A stretch of DNA of 23,866 bases, taken from contig CAZUUU010000037.1 of NCBI GenBank assembly GCA_964622685.1, positions 1-23,866 of the forward strand, in the 5' to 3' direction. This stretch comes from Methylibium sp964622685 (GTDB taxonomy: Bacteria > Pseudomonadota > Gammaproteobacteria > Burkholderiales > Burkholderiaceae_C). Of the stretch, positions 1 to 9,545 are shown piece after piece (within the stretch, counting starts at the first letter, position 1; each line of letters opens with the position of its first letter). Made by a program: the position numbers and the translations under genes. Under the pieces are notes generated by a model. The model was given only the letters and a program-made list of their open reading frames with translations. It did not search any database and had not been told where the DNA came from.

Positions 1-144
1 GCCGACGGCTTCCATGCCCGCGTGGTGCAGCACGAGTGCGACCACCTGATCGGCCTGCTCTACCCGATGCGGGTGCGCGACTTCTCGAAGCTCGGGTTCA
101 CCGAGGTGCTGTTCCCGGGGCTGGATCCGGCGGCGGACGACTGA
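1..144 (+). CDS. def: Peptide deformylase, C-terminal part (5' end outside window)
   Basis: Only the last 47 codons are present. Peptide deformylase removes the formyl group from the initiator Met of new proteins, using a metal held by one Cys and two His. The visible part contains the family's third motif, QHECDHLIG (residues 10-18 of the fragment), whose HExxH supplies two metal-ligand His and the catalytic Glu. It is followed by the usual YPMRVRD-F-x-x-LGF tail that closes the deformylase fold. The gene ends in TGA at 142-144. The N-terminal motifs (GxGLAA and EGCLS) lie outside the window and could not be checked. The following gene is convergent, so the transcript ends between 144 and 327. 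Confidence 0.93.
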   Translation, partial: ADGFHARVVQHECDHLIGLLYPMRVRDFSKLGFTEVLFPGLDPAADD

Positions 145-173
145 CCGAGGGGCTCAGATTCGGCCCGGAGCCG

Positions 174-277
174 GCCGAGGGCGATGGGCGACCGACTGCG
201 TTCATGTCCCCCGACGCTTGCTGGACGCTCGCGTCTCCTCCTTGACTTCACTCCGTCGGTCACCCATCGCCCTCGGC
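174..277. repeat. Long imperfect inverted repeat between convergent genes
   Basis: A 23-nt arm at 174-196 (begins GCCGAGGGCGATGGG) is the reverse complement of 255-277 (ends CCATCGCCCTCGGC) with one mismatch, separated by 58 nt. It fills most of the 182-bp space between the ends of def (plus) and tesA (minus). The RNA could form a long stem on either strand, so a bidirectional transcription end is the simplest reading, but no U-tract follows. A small non-autonomous mobile repeat is an alternative. No gene was seen in 145-326. Confidence 0.6.
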
Positions 278-326
278 TGGCCACCGCTCGGGCTCTTCGA
301 GCGTCGAACAAGCTCACCGTGACCGG

Positions 327-965
327 CTACTTCAGTAGTGGCTTCAGGACCGGCCAGACATTGCCCAGCATGATCGGGTGCGCTGCTTCCCTGGGGTGGA
401 TGCGGTCGGCCTGGAACAGCTCGGTCGCGTTCGGTGCGTCGCCCACGCCCTTCAGCAGGAAGGGCACCAGCGCGGCGCCCTCGGTCCTGGCGACCTTGGC
501 GAACAGCGCCGCGAAGTCCTCGTTGTACTGGCGGCCGTAGTTGGGCGGCACCTGCATGCCGGCCAGCAGCACCTTGGCGCCGGCCGCCTTCGAGGCCCGC
601 GCCATCTCGGCGAGGTTGCGTTCGGTCATCGACAGCGGCAGGCCGCGCAGCGCGTCGTTGCCGCCCAGCTCGATGACGACGACGGCGGGCTTGTGCTGGG
701 CCAGCAGCGGCGCCAGGCGCGAACGGCCACCCGAGGTGGTGTCGCCGCTGACGCTGGCGTTGACGACGGTGGCCGCGACCTTCTCCTGCGCGAGCTTCTT
801 CTCCAGCAGCGCGACCCAGCCGCTGCCGCGTTGCAGACCGTACTCGGCCGACAGGCTGTCGCCGACGACCAGCACCACCGGCGCGCCGGCCTCCGACGCC
901 CCCGCGATCCCGAGCAGCAGCGCGGCCCCGGCCCCCTTGATACAGTCCCTGCGACTCATCGCCAT
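327..965 (-). CDS. tesA: TesA-like SGNH arylesterase / lysophospholipase, exported
   Basis: SGNH-hydrolase of about 212 aa, close to the length of E. coli TesA (multifunctional thioesterase / lysophospholipase L1). All family blocks are visible: GDSLS (nucleophile Ser near residue 37), the block II Gly in SGDTTSGG, GGND, and D-x-x-H in QADRIHP near the C-terminus. The N-terminus MAMSRRDCIKG followed by a hydrophobic AALLLGIAGA stretch is an export signal. The SRRDCIK string resembles a twin-arginine motif, which differs from the Sec signal of E. coli TesA. Start chosen at the ATG ending at 965 because GAGGA lies 7 nt upstream; a second in-frame ATG is at 959. It is divergent from ybbA, with only 24 bp between the start codons. 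Confidence 0.9.
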   Translation of the reverse strand: MAMSRRDCIKGAGAALLLGIAGASEAGAPVVLVVGDSLSAEYGLQRGSGWVALLEKKLAQEKVAATVVNASVSGDTTSGGRSRLAPLLAQHKPAVVVIELGGNDALRGLPLSMTERNLAEMARASKAAGAKVLLAGMQVPPNYGRQYNEDFAALFAKVARTEGAALVPFLLKGVGDAPNATELFQADRIHPREAAHPIMLGNVWPVLKPLLK

Positions 966-989
966 TCCAGCGTCCTCGAAGAAGAACCA

Positions 990-1661
<672 letters not shown>

Positions 1662-1690
1662 GGGTCGCAACGCTCCTCGATAATCCGGGC

Positions 1691-2417
1691 ATGACCCATG
1701 CCCGCGTGCTCTTCGGCTTCCATGCCGTCACCGTCCGACTGAAGACCGCGCCGGGCTCCGTCGTCGAGCTCTATGTCGACGCGACCCGCCGCGACGCGCG
1801 CATGCGCCAGTTCGTCGAACGCGCCAAGGAAGCCGGCGTGCGCCTGCTCGACAGCGACGAGCTGCGCCTGCAGGCCCTGGCCGGCACGCACCGCCACCAG
1901 GGCGTGGTCGCCAAGGTCCACCCGGTGCCGGCGGCCAAGTCGATCGACGACCTGCTCGACACCGTGGAAGGACCGCCGCTGCTGCTGGTGCTGGACGGCG
2001 TGACCGATCCGCACAACCTCGGCGCCTGCCTGCGCGTGGCCGATGGCGCCGGCGCACATGCCGTGATCGCGCCCAAGGACCACGCTGTCGGCCTGAACGC
2101 CACCGTGTCCAAGGTCGCCAGCGGCGCCGCCGAGACGGTGCCCTACTTCATGGTCACCAACCTCGCGCGCAGCCTGAACGAGCTGAAGGAACGCAACATC
2201 CGCGTCGTCGGCACGGCCGACGACGCGCCGCGCACGCTCTACGCGGCCGACCTGCGCGAGCCGCTGGCGCTGGTGCTCGGCGCCGAAGGGCAGGGCCTGC
2301 GCCAGCTGACACGCAAGACCTGCGACGAGCTGGTGAGTCTGCCGATGGCCGGTGCCGTGGAGAGTCTCAACGTCTCGGTCGCCAGCGGCATCTGCCTGTA
2401 CGAGGCGGTGCGCCAGC

Positions 2418-2428
<11 letters not shown>
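1691..2428 (+). CDS. rlmB: 23S rRNA (guanosine-2251-2'-O)-methyltransferase RlmB
   Basis: 245-aa SpoU/TrmH-family (SPOUT, knotted) methyltransferase that 2'-O-methylates G2251 in the peptidyl-transferase P loop of 23S rRNA using S-adenosylmethionine. The N-terminal substrate-binding domain covers about residues 1-90, with the typical FGFHAV start and HQGVVAKV. The catalytic domain shows the three SpoU motifs: LDGVTDPHNLGACLRVADGA with the catalytic Arg, LVLGAEGQGL, and LPMAGAVESLNVSVA. Length matches the family (about 245 aa). Its end overlaps the sirtuin gene by 11 nt, indicating co-transcription. Confidence 0.95.
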
Positions 2429-3176
<748 letters not shown>

Positions 3177-3193
3177 ACTTTGCATGAACCGCC

Positions 3194-3820
3194 ATGCCCG
3201 TCATCGCCGTCACCCATCCGCTGGTCCGCCACAAGGTCGGGCTGCTGCGCGAGGCCGAGGCCTCGACCAAGAAGTTCCGCGAGATCACGGCCGAGCTGGC
3301 GCGCCTGCTGGCCTACGAGGCGACGGCCGACTTCCCGCTCGAGCGGGTGACGATCGACGGCTGGTGCGGACCGGTCGAGGTCGAGCGCATCCAGGGCCGC
3401 AAGGTCACCGTGGTGCCGATCCTGCGGGCAGGGCTGGGCATGCTGGACGGCGTGCTGGACATCGTGCCCAACGCCAAGATCAGCGTCGTCGGGCTCTCGC
3501 GCAACCACGACACGCTGCAGCCCGAGCACTACTTCGAGAACCTGGTCGGCCAGCTCGGCGAGCGCACCGCGCTGATCATCGATCCGATGCTGGCGACGGC
3601 CGGATCGATGATCGCGACCGTCGACCTGCTCAAGCGCAAGGGCTGCCAGGACATCCGCGCGCTGGTGCTGGTGGCCGCGCCGGAGGGGGCGGCGGCGCTC
3701 GCGGCTGCCCACCCCGAGGTGCGATGCTGGACGGCGGCGATCGACAGCCACCTGAACGAGCAGGGCTACATCATTCCCGGCCTCGGCGATGCGGGCGACA
3801 AGATCTTCGGCACCAAGTGA
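3194..3820 (+). CDS. upp: Uracil phosphoribosyltransferase
   Basis: 208 aa, the normal length for Upp, which makes UMP from uracil and PRPP in the pyrimidine salvage pathway of the cytoplasm. The protein shows the type I phosphoribosyltransferase PRPP loop LIIDPMLATAGSM (about residues 128-140), the conserved early VPILRAGLGM, and the C-terminal uracil-binding YIIPGLGDAGDKIFGTK. It begins 17 nt after the sirtuin stop and is followed within 2 nt by the small lipoprotein, so the run rlmB-sirtuin-upp-lipoprotein is probably one transcript. Confidence 0.97.
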   Translation: MPVIAVTHPLVRHKVGLLREAEASTKKFREITAELARLLAYEATADFPLERVTIDGWCGPVEVERIQGRKVTVVPILRAGLGMLDGVLDIVPNAKISVVGLSRNHDTLQPEHYFENLVGQLGERTALIIDPMLATAGSMIATVDLLKRKGCQDIRALVLVAAPEGAAALAAAHPEVRCWTAAIDSHLNEQGYIIPGLGDAGDKIFGTK

Positions 3821-3822
3821 GC

Positions 3823-4170
3823 ATGACCATGACAAGACCCAGGCTGATCGCGCCGCTGGCCCTGACCCTGGCCCTGATCGCCGGCTGCACCCAGGAGCGA
3901 CAGAACCAGATCCGCCGCGACATCCAGAACTGGACCGGCACCAACGGCGTGATGGAGATCTACGCCGGCGGGCAGCTGGTCAAGCGCTTCCTCAAGGTCG
4001 ACAAGCTCAGCACCGCCTACGGGACCGACGACGGCCAGGCGCGCGGCTATCGATTCGGCTATGGCGTCTACGACGCCAACCTCGACGGCAAGGTCGACTC
4101 CGGCGAGAAACGCGTCTACTTCGAGGTCAGCGAGTTCTCGACCTACGTGTTCTTCGAGAACCCGACCTGA
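3823..4170 (+). CDS. Small lipoprotein with a single EF-hand-type calcium loop
   Basis: 115 aa. The N-terminus MTMTRPRLIAPLALTLALIAGC is a lipoprotein signal with lipobox LIAGC, so Cys22 would be lipidated and the mature protein held on a membrane facing the periplasm. Residues 84-95, DANLDGKVDSGE, fit the 12-residue EF-hand loop: acidic or amide residues at loop positions 1, 3, 5 and 9, Gly at 6, hydrophobic at 8, Glu at 12. The remainder is rich in Tyr and Phe. No family was recognised. An ATG two codons downstream (3829) is an alternative start. The last 28 nt overlap, tail to tail, the end of the MFS gene on the other strand. Confidence 0.82.
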   Translation: MTMTRPRLIAPLALTLALIAGCTQERQNQIRRDIQNWTGTNGVMEIYAGGQLVKRFLKVDKLSTAYGTDDGQARGYRFGYGVYDANLDGKVDSGEKRVYFEVSEFSTYVFFENPT

Positions 4171-5399
4171 GCGTCGCCGCCGCGGCGCAGGCGCCGCTCG
4201 GCCCACAGGCTGAGCGCCAGCGCCCCGACGACCCAGGCCAACCCCACCCAGTTCAGTCCGACGTAGAGATCGCGCCCGCTCGCGCCGGCCAGGCCGTGGG
4301 CCGCGACGATCGCGCCGCCGCCGGCTGCGCCCACCGCCTGGCCCAGGTAGATGGCGGACGTGTTGAGCGCCATCAGCGCCGGCGCCAGGGCCGGCGCTGC
4401 CTGCCCCAGGCGCGCCTGCTGCGCCGAGTTGGACGAGAACAGGCCCAGCGCCCAGGGCACCAGCAGCAGGGCCATCGAGACGTAGCCGACGCCGAGCGGC
4501 CAGACCAGCAGCGAGAAGGCGATGAAGGCCAGCATCGCCGCGACCGCGCGCGCCGCGCCGACCCGATCCACGTGGCGCGACAGCAGCACGTTGCCCAGCA
4601 CGCCGAAGGCGCCGAACCAGGCGAACAGCAGGCTGATCTCGGTCGCGCCGGCACCCAGCGCCTGCTTGTAGTAGGGCGCGAAGTAGGTGAAGACGGTGAA
4701 CTGTCCGGCGCCCGACAGCGCGGTCACCGCGACGATCGCCATCAGCGCCGGATGCGTCAGCACCTCGCGCCAGGCGCGCAGGCTCATGGCCGGCGGCCGC
4801 ACGCCGTCGGGCATCACGGCCCAGACCCAGGCGGCACCCGCCACGCCCAGCACCGCGACCAGGCCGAAGGCCCAGCGCCAGCCGAAGGATTCGCCGATGT
4901 AGCTGTGCAGCGGCATGCCGAACACCGAGGCGACCGACCAGCCGAGGAAGATGAAGGTGATCGCGCGTCCGCGCTCGGCCGGTGGCGCCAGCCAGCCCAT
5001 CGCCGCAGCCGCCTGGGGCGTGAAGACGGCGGCGGCCAGCATCGTCAGCGCGCGCACCGGCGTGAGCACCGCGTAGCTCGGCATCACCGCCGACACCAGG
5101 TGGCCGACCGCATACCAGACGAGCGAGAAGGTCAGCAGGCGCCGGCGGTCCCAGCCGCCGATCGCGGCGGCCAGCAGCGGCGCACCGATGCACATGACGA
5201 CGGCCGCGATCGCGATCAGCTGCCCGCCGAGCGCCACGCTCACGTCCAGCGATCGCGTCAGGTCGTTGAGCGATCCGGCCACGACCATCACGCCGCAGCC
5301 GATCACGAAGTTGCCGAACATCAGCGCCCAGCGGGCGCCGCGCAGCGTGGGGAGGGCCGGCGGGGCGGGCTCGCCGGTGGTCGCGGCCTCACTGGCCAC
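4143..5399 (-). CDS. Major facilitator superfamily transporter (DHA1-like exporter)
   Basis: 418-aa inner-membrane protein with about 12 hydrophobic segments. It begins with a soluble Ala/Pro-rich N-terminus, then FGNFVIGCGVMVVAGSL. The first inter-helix loop GGWDRRRLL corresponds to the MFS motif A region, and ERGRAITFIFLGWSVASVFGMPL resembles the motif C/D region of AraJ-type drug or sugar exporters. Substrate is unknown. The start is a GTG at 5399-5397 that overlaps the upstream dehydrogenase stop by 11 nt, so the two are translationally coupled. The 3' end runs 28 nt into the convergent lipoprotein gene. Confidence 0.88.
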   Translation of the reverse strand: MASEAATTGEPAPPALPTLRGARWALMFGNFVIGCGVMVVAGSLNDLTRSLDVSVALGGQLIAIAAVVMCIGAPLLAAAIGGWDRRRLLTFSLVWYAVGHLVSAVMPSYAVLTPVRALTMLAAAVFTPQAAAAMGWLAPPAERGRAITFIFLGWSVASVFGMPLHSYIGESFGWRWAFGLVAVLGVAGAAWVWAVMPDGVRPPAMSLRAWREVLTHPALMAIVAVTALSGAGQFTVFTYFAPYYKQALGAGATEISLLFAWFGAFGVLGNVLLSRHVDRVGAARAVAAMLAFIAFSLLVWPLGVGYVSMALLLVPWALGLFSSNSAQQARLGQAAPALAPALMALNTSAIYLGQAVGAAGGGAIVAAHGLAGASGRDLYVGLNWVGLAWVVGALALSLWAERRLRRGGDAQVGFSKNT

Positions 5400-6402
5400 G
5401 CATCACCCGGAAGGCCTCGGGGTTGACGACGTTCGTCGGCTCGCCCTTGATGAAGCTGATCACGTTGTCGAAGGCGGCACCGAAGTAGAGCTCGTAGCTC
5501 TCCTGCTCGACGTAGCCCAGATGGGGCGTGCAGATCGCGTTCTCGAGCCGCAGCAGCGGCGTGCCCTGCATGATGGGCTCGTTCTCGAACACGTCGACGG
5601 CCGCCATGCCGGGCCGGCCGCGGTTGAGGGCGGAGACGAGGGCGTTCTCCTCCAGCAGCTCGGCGCGCGAGGTGTTGACGAAGAGGGCGGTGGGCTTCAT
5701 GCGCTGCAGGTCGTCGAAGCCGACCAGGCCGCGCGTCGCCTCGTCCAGCCGCAGGTGCAGCGACAGCACGTCGGCCGATTCGAAGAAGGCTTCACGCGAC
5801 GCCGCCGCCTCGCAGCCCTCGGCCTGCGCCTTGTAGCGCGAGGCCTCGCTGCCCCAGACCAGCACCCGCATGCCGAAGGCGCGGCCGTAGCCGGCGACCA
5901 GCTGGCCGATGCGCCCGTAGCCCCACAGGCCGAGCGTCTTGCCCTTGAGCACCATGCCGACGCCGAAGTTCGGCGGCATCGACGAGGCCTTCAGTCCAGC
6001 CTGCTGCCAGGCGCCGTGCTTGAGGCTGGCGATGTACTGCGGCAGCCGCCGCATCGCCGCCATGATCAGCGCCCAGGTCAGCTCGGCCGGCGCGACCGCC
6101 GAACCGACGCCTTCGGCGACCGCGATGCCCAGGCGCGTGCAGGCCTCGACATCGATGTGCGGCCCGACGCGCCCGGTCTGCGCGATCAGCTTCAGGCGCG
6201 GCAGCTTCTCGAGCAGCTGGCGCGGGAAGGGGCTGCGCTCGCGGATCGGCACGACGATGTCGGCGTCGCGCAAGCGCACCGACAGCTGGCCGATGCCCTT
6301 GACGGTGTTGGTGAAGACCTTGGCGCTGTAGCCGTCGAGCTTGGACGCGCAGGCCAGCTTGCGCACGGCGTCCTGATAGTCGTCCAGGATGATGATGTTC
6401 AT
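5389..6402 (-). CDS. D-2-hydroxyacid dehydrogenase family protein
   Basis: 337-aa NAD(P)-dependent oxidoreductase of the D-isomer 2-hydroxyacid dehydrogenase family (SerA/GhrA/LdhA type). Visible: the nucleotide-binding LGLWGYGRIGQ, the catalytic Arg in FVNTSRAELL, the catalytic Glu in VDVFENEP, and the catalytic His in CTPHLGYVEQE. ATG ending at 6402 gives the N-terminus MNIIILDDYQDAVRKL, where the catalytic domain begins. There is no purine-rich Shine-Dalgarno sequence before it: the upstream stretch on this strand is C/T-rich. The substrate cannot be told from sequence. It is coupled to the MFS gene, so a product or substrate of this enzyme may be what that transporter moves (inference). 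Confidence 0.9.
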   Translation of the reverse strand: MNIIILDDYQDAVRKLACASKLDGYSAKVFTNTVKGIGQLSVRLRDADIVVPIRERSPFPRQLLEKLPRLKLIAQTGRVGPHIDVEACTRLGIAVAEGVGSAVAPAELTWALIMAAMRRLPQYIASLKHGAWQQAGLKASSMPPNFGVGMVLKGKTLGLWGYGRIGQLVAGYGRAFGMRVLVWGSEASRYKAQAEGCEAAASREAFFESADVLSLHLRLDEATRGLVGFDDLQRMKPTALFVNTSRAELLEENALVSALNRGRPGMAAVDVFENEPIMQGTPLLRLENAICTPHLGYVEQESYELYFGAAFDNVISFIKGEPTNVVNPEAFRVMRGQ

Positions 6403-6525
6403 GCGGGGAGGAGGGGGCCGCGCGGTGCCGGCCCCGCCGATCGTCGCGGTCGATTGTGCACGCCGCACGCGGAGATCGGCTTCGGACTAGCATCCGCCGC
6501 CTTCACACCGACGAGGAGACCCGCG

Positions 6526-7035
6526 ATGTCGCTCACCATGCACTCGGCCAGCGTGCCGATCTACCTCACCATGCTGGGCAACCTGTCGAAGTGGCTCGAC
6601 AAGGCCGTCGCCCATGCCGAGGTCAAGAAGTTCGACGTGAACACGCTGCTGACGGCGCGGCTGGCGCCGGACATGCTGTCGCTCGCCAAGCAGGTGCAGA
6701 TCGCCTGCGACAGCGCCAAGTTCGGCGTCGCCCGCCTGGCCGGCGGCGAGGCGCCGAAGTTCGACGACACCGAAAGCACGGTCGCCGAACTGCAGCAGCG
6801 CATCGCGGCGACCCTCGCCTATCTCCGCAGCGTGCCGGCCGAGCAGGTCGACGGCACCGAAGCCAAGCCGATCAGCGTGCCGGTCCGTGGGCGCGATCCG
6901 CTGCAGTTCACCGGCGAGCAGTACCTCAAGCACTTCGCGCTGCCCAATTTCTTCTTCCACGTCACGACGGCCTACGGCCTGCTGCGCCACAACGGCGTCG
7001 AGCTCGGCAAGGCCGACTTCCTGCGCGGCGGCTGA
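6526..7035 (+). CDS. DUF1993 family protein
   Basis: 169 aa. The protein matches the DUF1993 family, which is predicted to adopt a DinB-like four-helix fold and has no established function. Family features seen: N-terminal MSLTMHSASVPIYLTMLGNLSKWLDKA, central RLAPDMLSLAKQVQIACDSAKFGVARLAG, and C-terminal NFFFHVTTAYGLLRHNGVELGKADFLRG. ATG 6526 follows a GAGGAG ribosome-binding site. The 123-bp space to the divergent dehydrogenase should hold promoters for both. The penicillin-acylase-like gene follows 47 bp downstream. Confidence 0.92.
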   Translation: MSLTMHSASVPIYLTMLGNLSKWLDKAVAHAEVKKFDVNTLLTARLAPDMLSLAKQVQIACDSAKFGVARLAGGEAPKFDDTESTVAELQQRIAATLAYLRSVPAEQVDGTEAKPISVPVRGRDPLQFTGEQYLKHFALPNFFFHVTTAYGLLRHNGVELGKADFLRGG

Positions 7036-7082
7036 GGCCTTCCCCCGATGCGCCGGCCGGCCATGGCGGCTAGGCTGGATCG

Positions 7083-9521
7083 ATGAAGTGGATCCGTCGC
7101 GGCGCGCTGGGCCTGCTGCTGGTGGTGGCACTGACCGGCGGGGCCTTGCTGGTCTACCGCCAGCTCGCGCTGCCGCAGGCCGAAGGCCGCTTGTCGGTCG
7201 CGGGCCTGCGCACCAGCCTGACGATCGAGCGCGACGGACATGGCATCCCGACCATTCGCGCCGCTTCGGTCGACGACGCCTGGTTCGGCCTGGGCTTCGT
7301 GCATGCGCAGGACCGGCTGTGGCAACTGGAGACCCACAAGCGCATCGGTGCCGGCCGGCTGGCCGAGGCCTTCGGTCCGCCGGCGCTGGAGAGCGACCGC
7401 TTCCTGCGAGCACTCGGCGTGCACCGCAGTGCGCAGGTGCAGTGGCAGCAGGCCAGTCCGGTGGTCCGCGAGGCGCTGACCGCCTACAGCGCCGGCATCA
7501 ACGCCTACCTGCGCGATCACCTGCGGGCGCGGCCGCCCGAGTTCGTGCTGCTGGGCCTGCAGCCGGAAACCTGGACCCCGGTCGACAGCATGGCGTGGTC
7601 GACCATGATGGCCTGGGACCTGGGCGGCAACTGGAGCAGCGAACTGCTGCGCATGCGGCTGGCCCTGACGATGCCGGTGCCGCGGATCCAGCAGCTCCTG
7701 CCACCGTATCCGGGCGAGCGGCCCCTGCAGACCGTCGACTACGCGTCGCTCTACCGCAAGCTCGAGGTCGGCGATCCCGGCCGGCCCCTGCAGGCCGCGG
7801 CACCGACGGGCGGGCTGCCGTGGGCCGTCGACGGCGCGGTCGAGGGCGCGGGGTCGAACAACTGGGTCGTCGCCGGCTCGCGCAGCGTCACCGGCAAGCC
7901 CTTGCTCGCCAACGATCCGCACCTGAAGCTCAGCGCGCCGGCGCTGTGGTACTTCGCGCGGCTGGAGGCGCCGGGACTGAAGGTGGCCGGCGCGACCCTG
8001 CCGGGCCTGCCGACCGTGGTGCTGGGGCAGAACGAGCACATCGCCTGGGGTTACACCAACACCGCGCCCGACGTGCAGGACCTCTACCTCGAGCGCGTCG
8101 ACACCGGCGATCCGGAGCGCTACGAGACGCCTGAAGGCTGGGCCGAGTTCGAGCGCTTTCCCGAGCTCATCCGCGTCAACGGGCAGGCGGACGTCGCCTT
8201 CACGGCGCGCCGCAGCCGGCACGGGCCGGTCATCTCGGATGCCGGCGTCGCGGTGACGGCCGGACTCACCGGCGCGGGGCCGACACCGCGCTACGCCATC
8301 GCGATGCGCTGGACGGCGCTGGATGCCGATGCCAGCGCGACGCTGGACGCCGGCCTGGCCTTCAACCTGGCCGGGTCGGTCGAAGCCTTCGTCGACGCGT
8401 CGTCCCGTTACGTGGCGCCGATGCAGAACATGGTGGTCGCCGATGCCGAGCACATCGCCATGGTCGCGGCGGGTCGGGTGCCGCTCCGGCGCCCCGACCA
8501 TGACCTCAAGGGCCTGGCGCCGGCCCCGGGCTGGGATGCGAGGTACGACTGGGCCGGCTTCGTGCCGGCCACGGCGACGCCTCGGGAACGCGATCCTTCG
8601 CGCGGCTGGATCGCGACGGCGAACCATCGCATCCACGGGACGCAGTACCCGCACTTCATCACCAGCGAATGGGCGCCCCCGTACCGGCAGCAGCGCATCG
8701 AGCAATTGCTCGGCGCGCGGCCGCTGCACAGCCTGGAAAGCCTGGCGGCGATCCAGGCCGACGTGCTGTCCGGCGCCACGCGTCGGCTGCTGCCCTTCCT
8801 GCAGCATGCGCGTTCGTCGCATCCGCTGGCCGCGGCGGCCCAGCAGCAGCTCGAGGGCTTCGAAGGGACGATGTCGGCCGAGCGGGCAGCGCCGCTGATC
8901 TTCAGCGCCTGGGCGCGGCAGCTCGGCCAGGCGGTGTTCGCCGACGACCTGGGGCCTGCGCTGTTCGATCGGCAACTGGCCCACCGCAGCTTCCGCGAGG
9001 CGCTGGAGGGCGTGCTCGAACGCGACGACGGCGCCTGGTGCGACGACCGGCGCACGGCCGTCGCCGAAAGCTGCGCTCAGCAGTCGGACGCGGCCTTCAC
9101 GCGGGTGCTCGACGAACTGCAGGCGGCCCACGGAGCGGACGTCGCGCAGTGGCGCTGGGGCCAGGTCCACGTGGCACGCGCCGAGCATCGGCCGTTCAGC
9201 CGCGTCAGGGCACTCGCGCCCTGGTTCGAGCTGCGCACGCCGGTCGGCGGCGATACCTACACCGTCAACGTCTCGCGCGTGGGCCTGCGTGCTGACCCCG
9301 GCACCGGCGAGCTCTACCTCAACGAGCACGGCCCGAGCCTGCGCGCGCTGTACGACCTGGGCGATCGCAGCCGTTCGCGCTTCATGCACTCGAGCGGACA
9401 GAGCGGACTGCCCTTCAGCCCGCACTACCGCAGCTTCGTCGACCGCTGGGCGCACGTGGAGTACCTGCCCGTCTGGGGCGACGGCCGTCGCGGGCGGGTG
9501 CTGGAACTGGTCCCCCGCTGA
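7083..9521 (+). CDS. Penicillin acylase family (Ntn hydrolase) precursor
   Basis: 812-aa precursor of the penicillin amidase/acyl-homoserine-lactone acylase family. Residues 6-25 form a hydrophobic signal or anchor, so the enzyme is probably periplasmic. The alpha-chain part includes IERDGHGIPTIRAASVDDAWFGLGFVHAQDRLWQLE. Self-cleavage would occur before Ser258 in EGAGSNNWVV, making Ser258 the N-terminal nucleophile of the beta chain. LANDPHLKLSAPALWY and HIAWGYTNT are family motifs of the active site. Members hydrolyse amide bonds of beta-lactams, acyl-homoserine lactones or related compounds; the substrate here cannot be assigned. Start ATG 7083 gives a complete signal. It ends 24 bp from the convergent DUF72 gene. 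Confidence 0.93.
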   Translation: MKWIRRGALGLLLVVALTGGALLVYRQLALPQAEGRLSVAGLRTSLTIERDGHGIPTIRAASVDDAWFGLGFVHAQDRLWQLETHKRIGAGRLAEAFGPPALESDRFLRALGVHRSAQVQWQQASPVVREALTAYSAGINAYLRDHLRARPPEFVLLGLQPETWTPVDSMAWSTMMAWDLGGNWSSELLRMRLALTMPVPRIQQLLPPYPGERPLQTVDYASLYRKLEVGDPGRPLQAAAPTGGLPWAVDGAVEGAGSNNWVVAGSRSVTGKPLLANDPHLKLSAPALWYFARLEAPGLKVAGATLPGLPTVVLGQNEHIAWGYTNTAPDVQDLYLERVDTGDPERYETPEGWAEFERFPELIRVNGQADVAFTARRSRHGPVISDAGVAVTAGLTGAGPTPRYAIAMRWTALDADASATLDAGLAFNLAGSVEAFVDASSRYVAPMQNMVVADAEHIAMVAAGRVPLRRPDHDLKGLAPAPGWDARYDWAGFVPATATPRERDPSRGWIATANHRIHGTQYPHFITSEWAPPYRQQRIEQLLGARPLHSLESLAAIQADVLSGATRRLLPFLQHARSSHPLAAAAQQQLEGFEGTMSAERAAPLIFSAWARQLGQAVFADDLGPALFDRQLAHRSFREALEGVLERDDGAWCDDRRTAVAESCAQQSDAAFTRVLDELQAAHGADVAQWRWGQVHVARAEHRPFSRVRALAPWFELRTPVGGDTYTVNVSRVGLRADPGTGELYLNEHGPSLRALYDLGDRSRSRFMHSSGQSGLPFSPHYRSFVDRWAHVEYLPVWGDGRRGRVLELVPR

Positions 9522-9545
9522 TCGACACGCGGCCGGGCAGGGCCT

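Noticed and set aside
5349..5356. Single KOPS-like octamer GGGGAGGG
   Set aside because: One or two occurrences in 24 kb of GC-rich DNA carry no information about FtsK polarity; a genome-wide count is needed.
3789..5426. Long plus-strand frame across the lipoprotein and MFS genes
   Set aside because: Gln/Arg/His-rich low-complexity translation with no motif; the MFS protein on the minus strand and the lipoprotein in another frame explain the region.
6972..9455. Open frame of over 800 codons antisense to the penicillin-acylase gene
   Set aside because: Its product is Arg/Ala/Gly/His-rich without any family motif, and the opposite strand encodes a complete Ntn hydrolase. Long antisense frames are expected in DNA with very GC-rich third codon positions.
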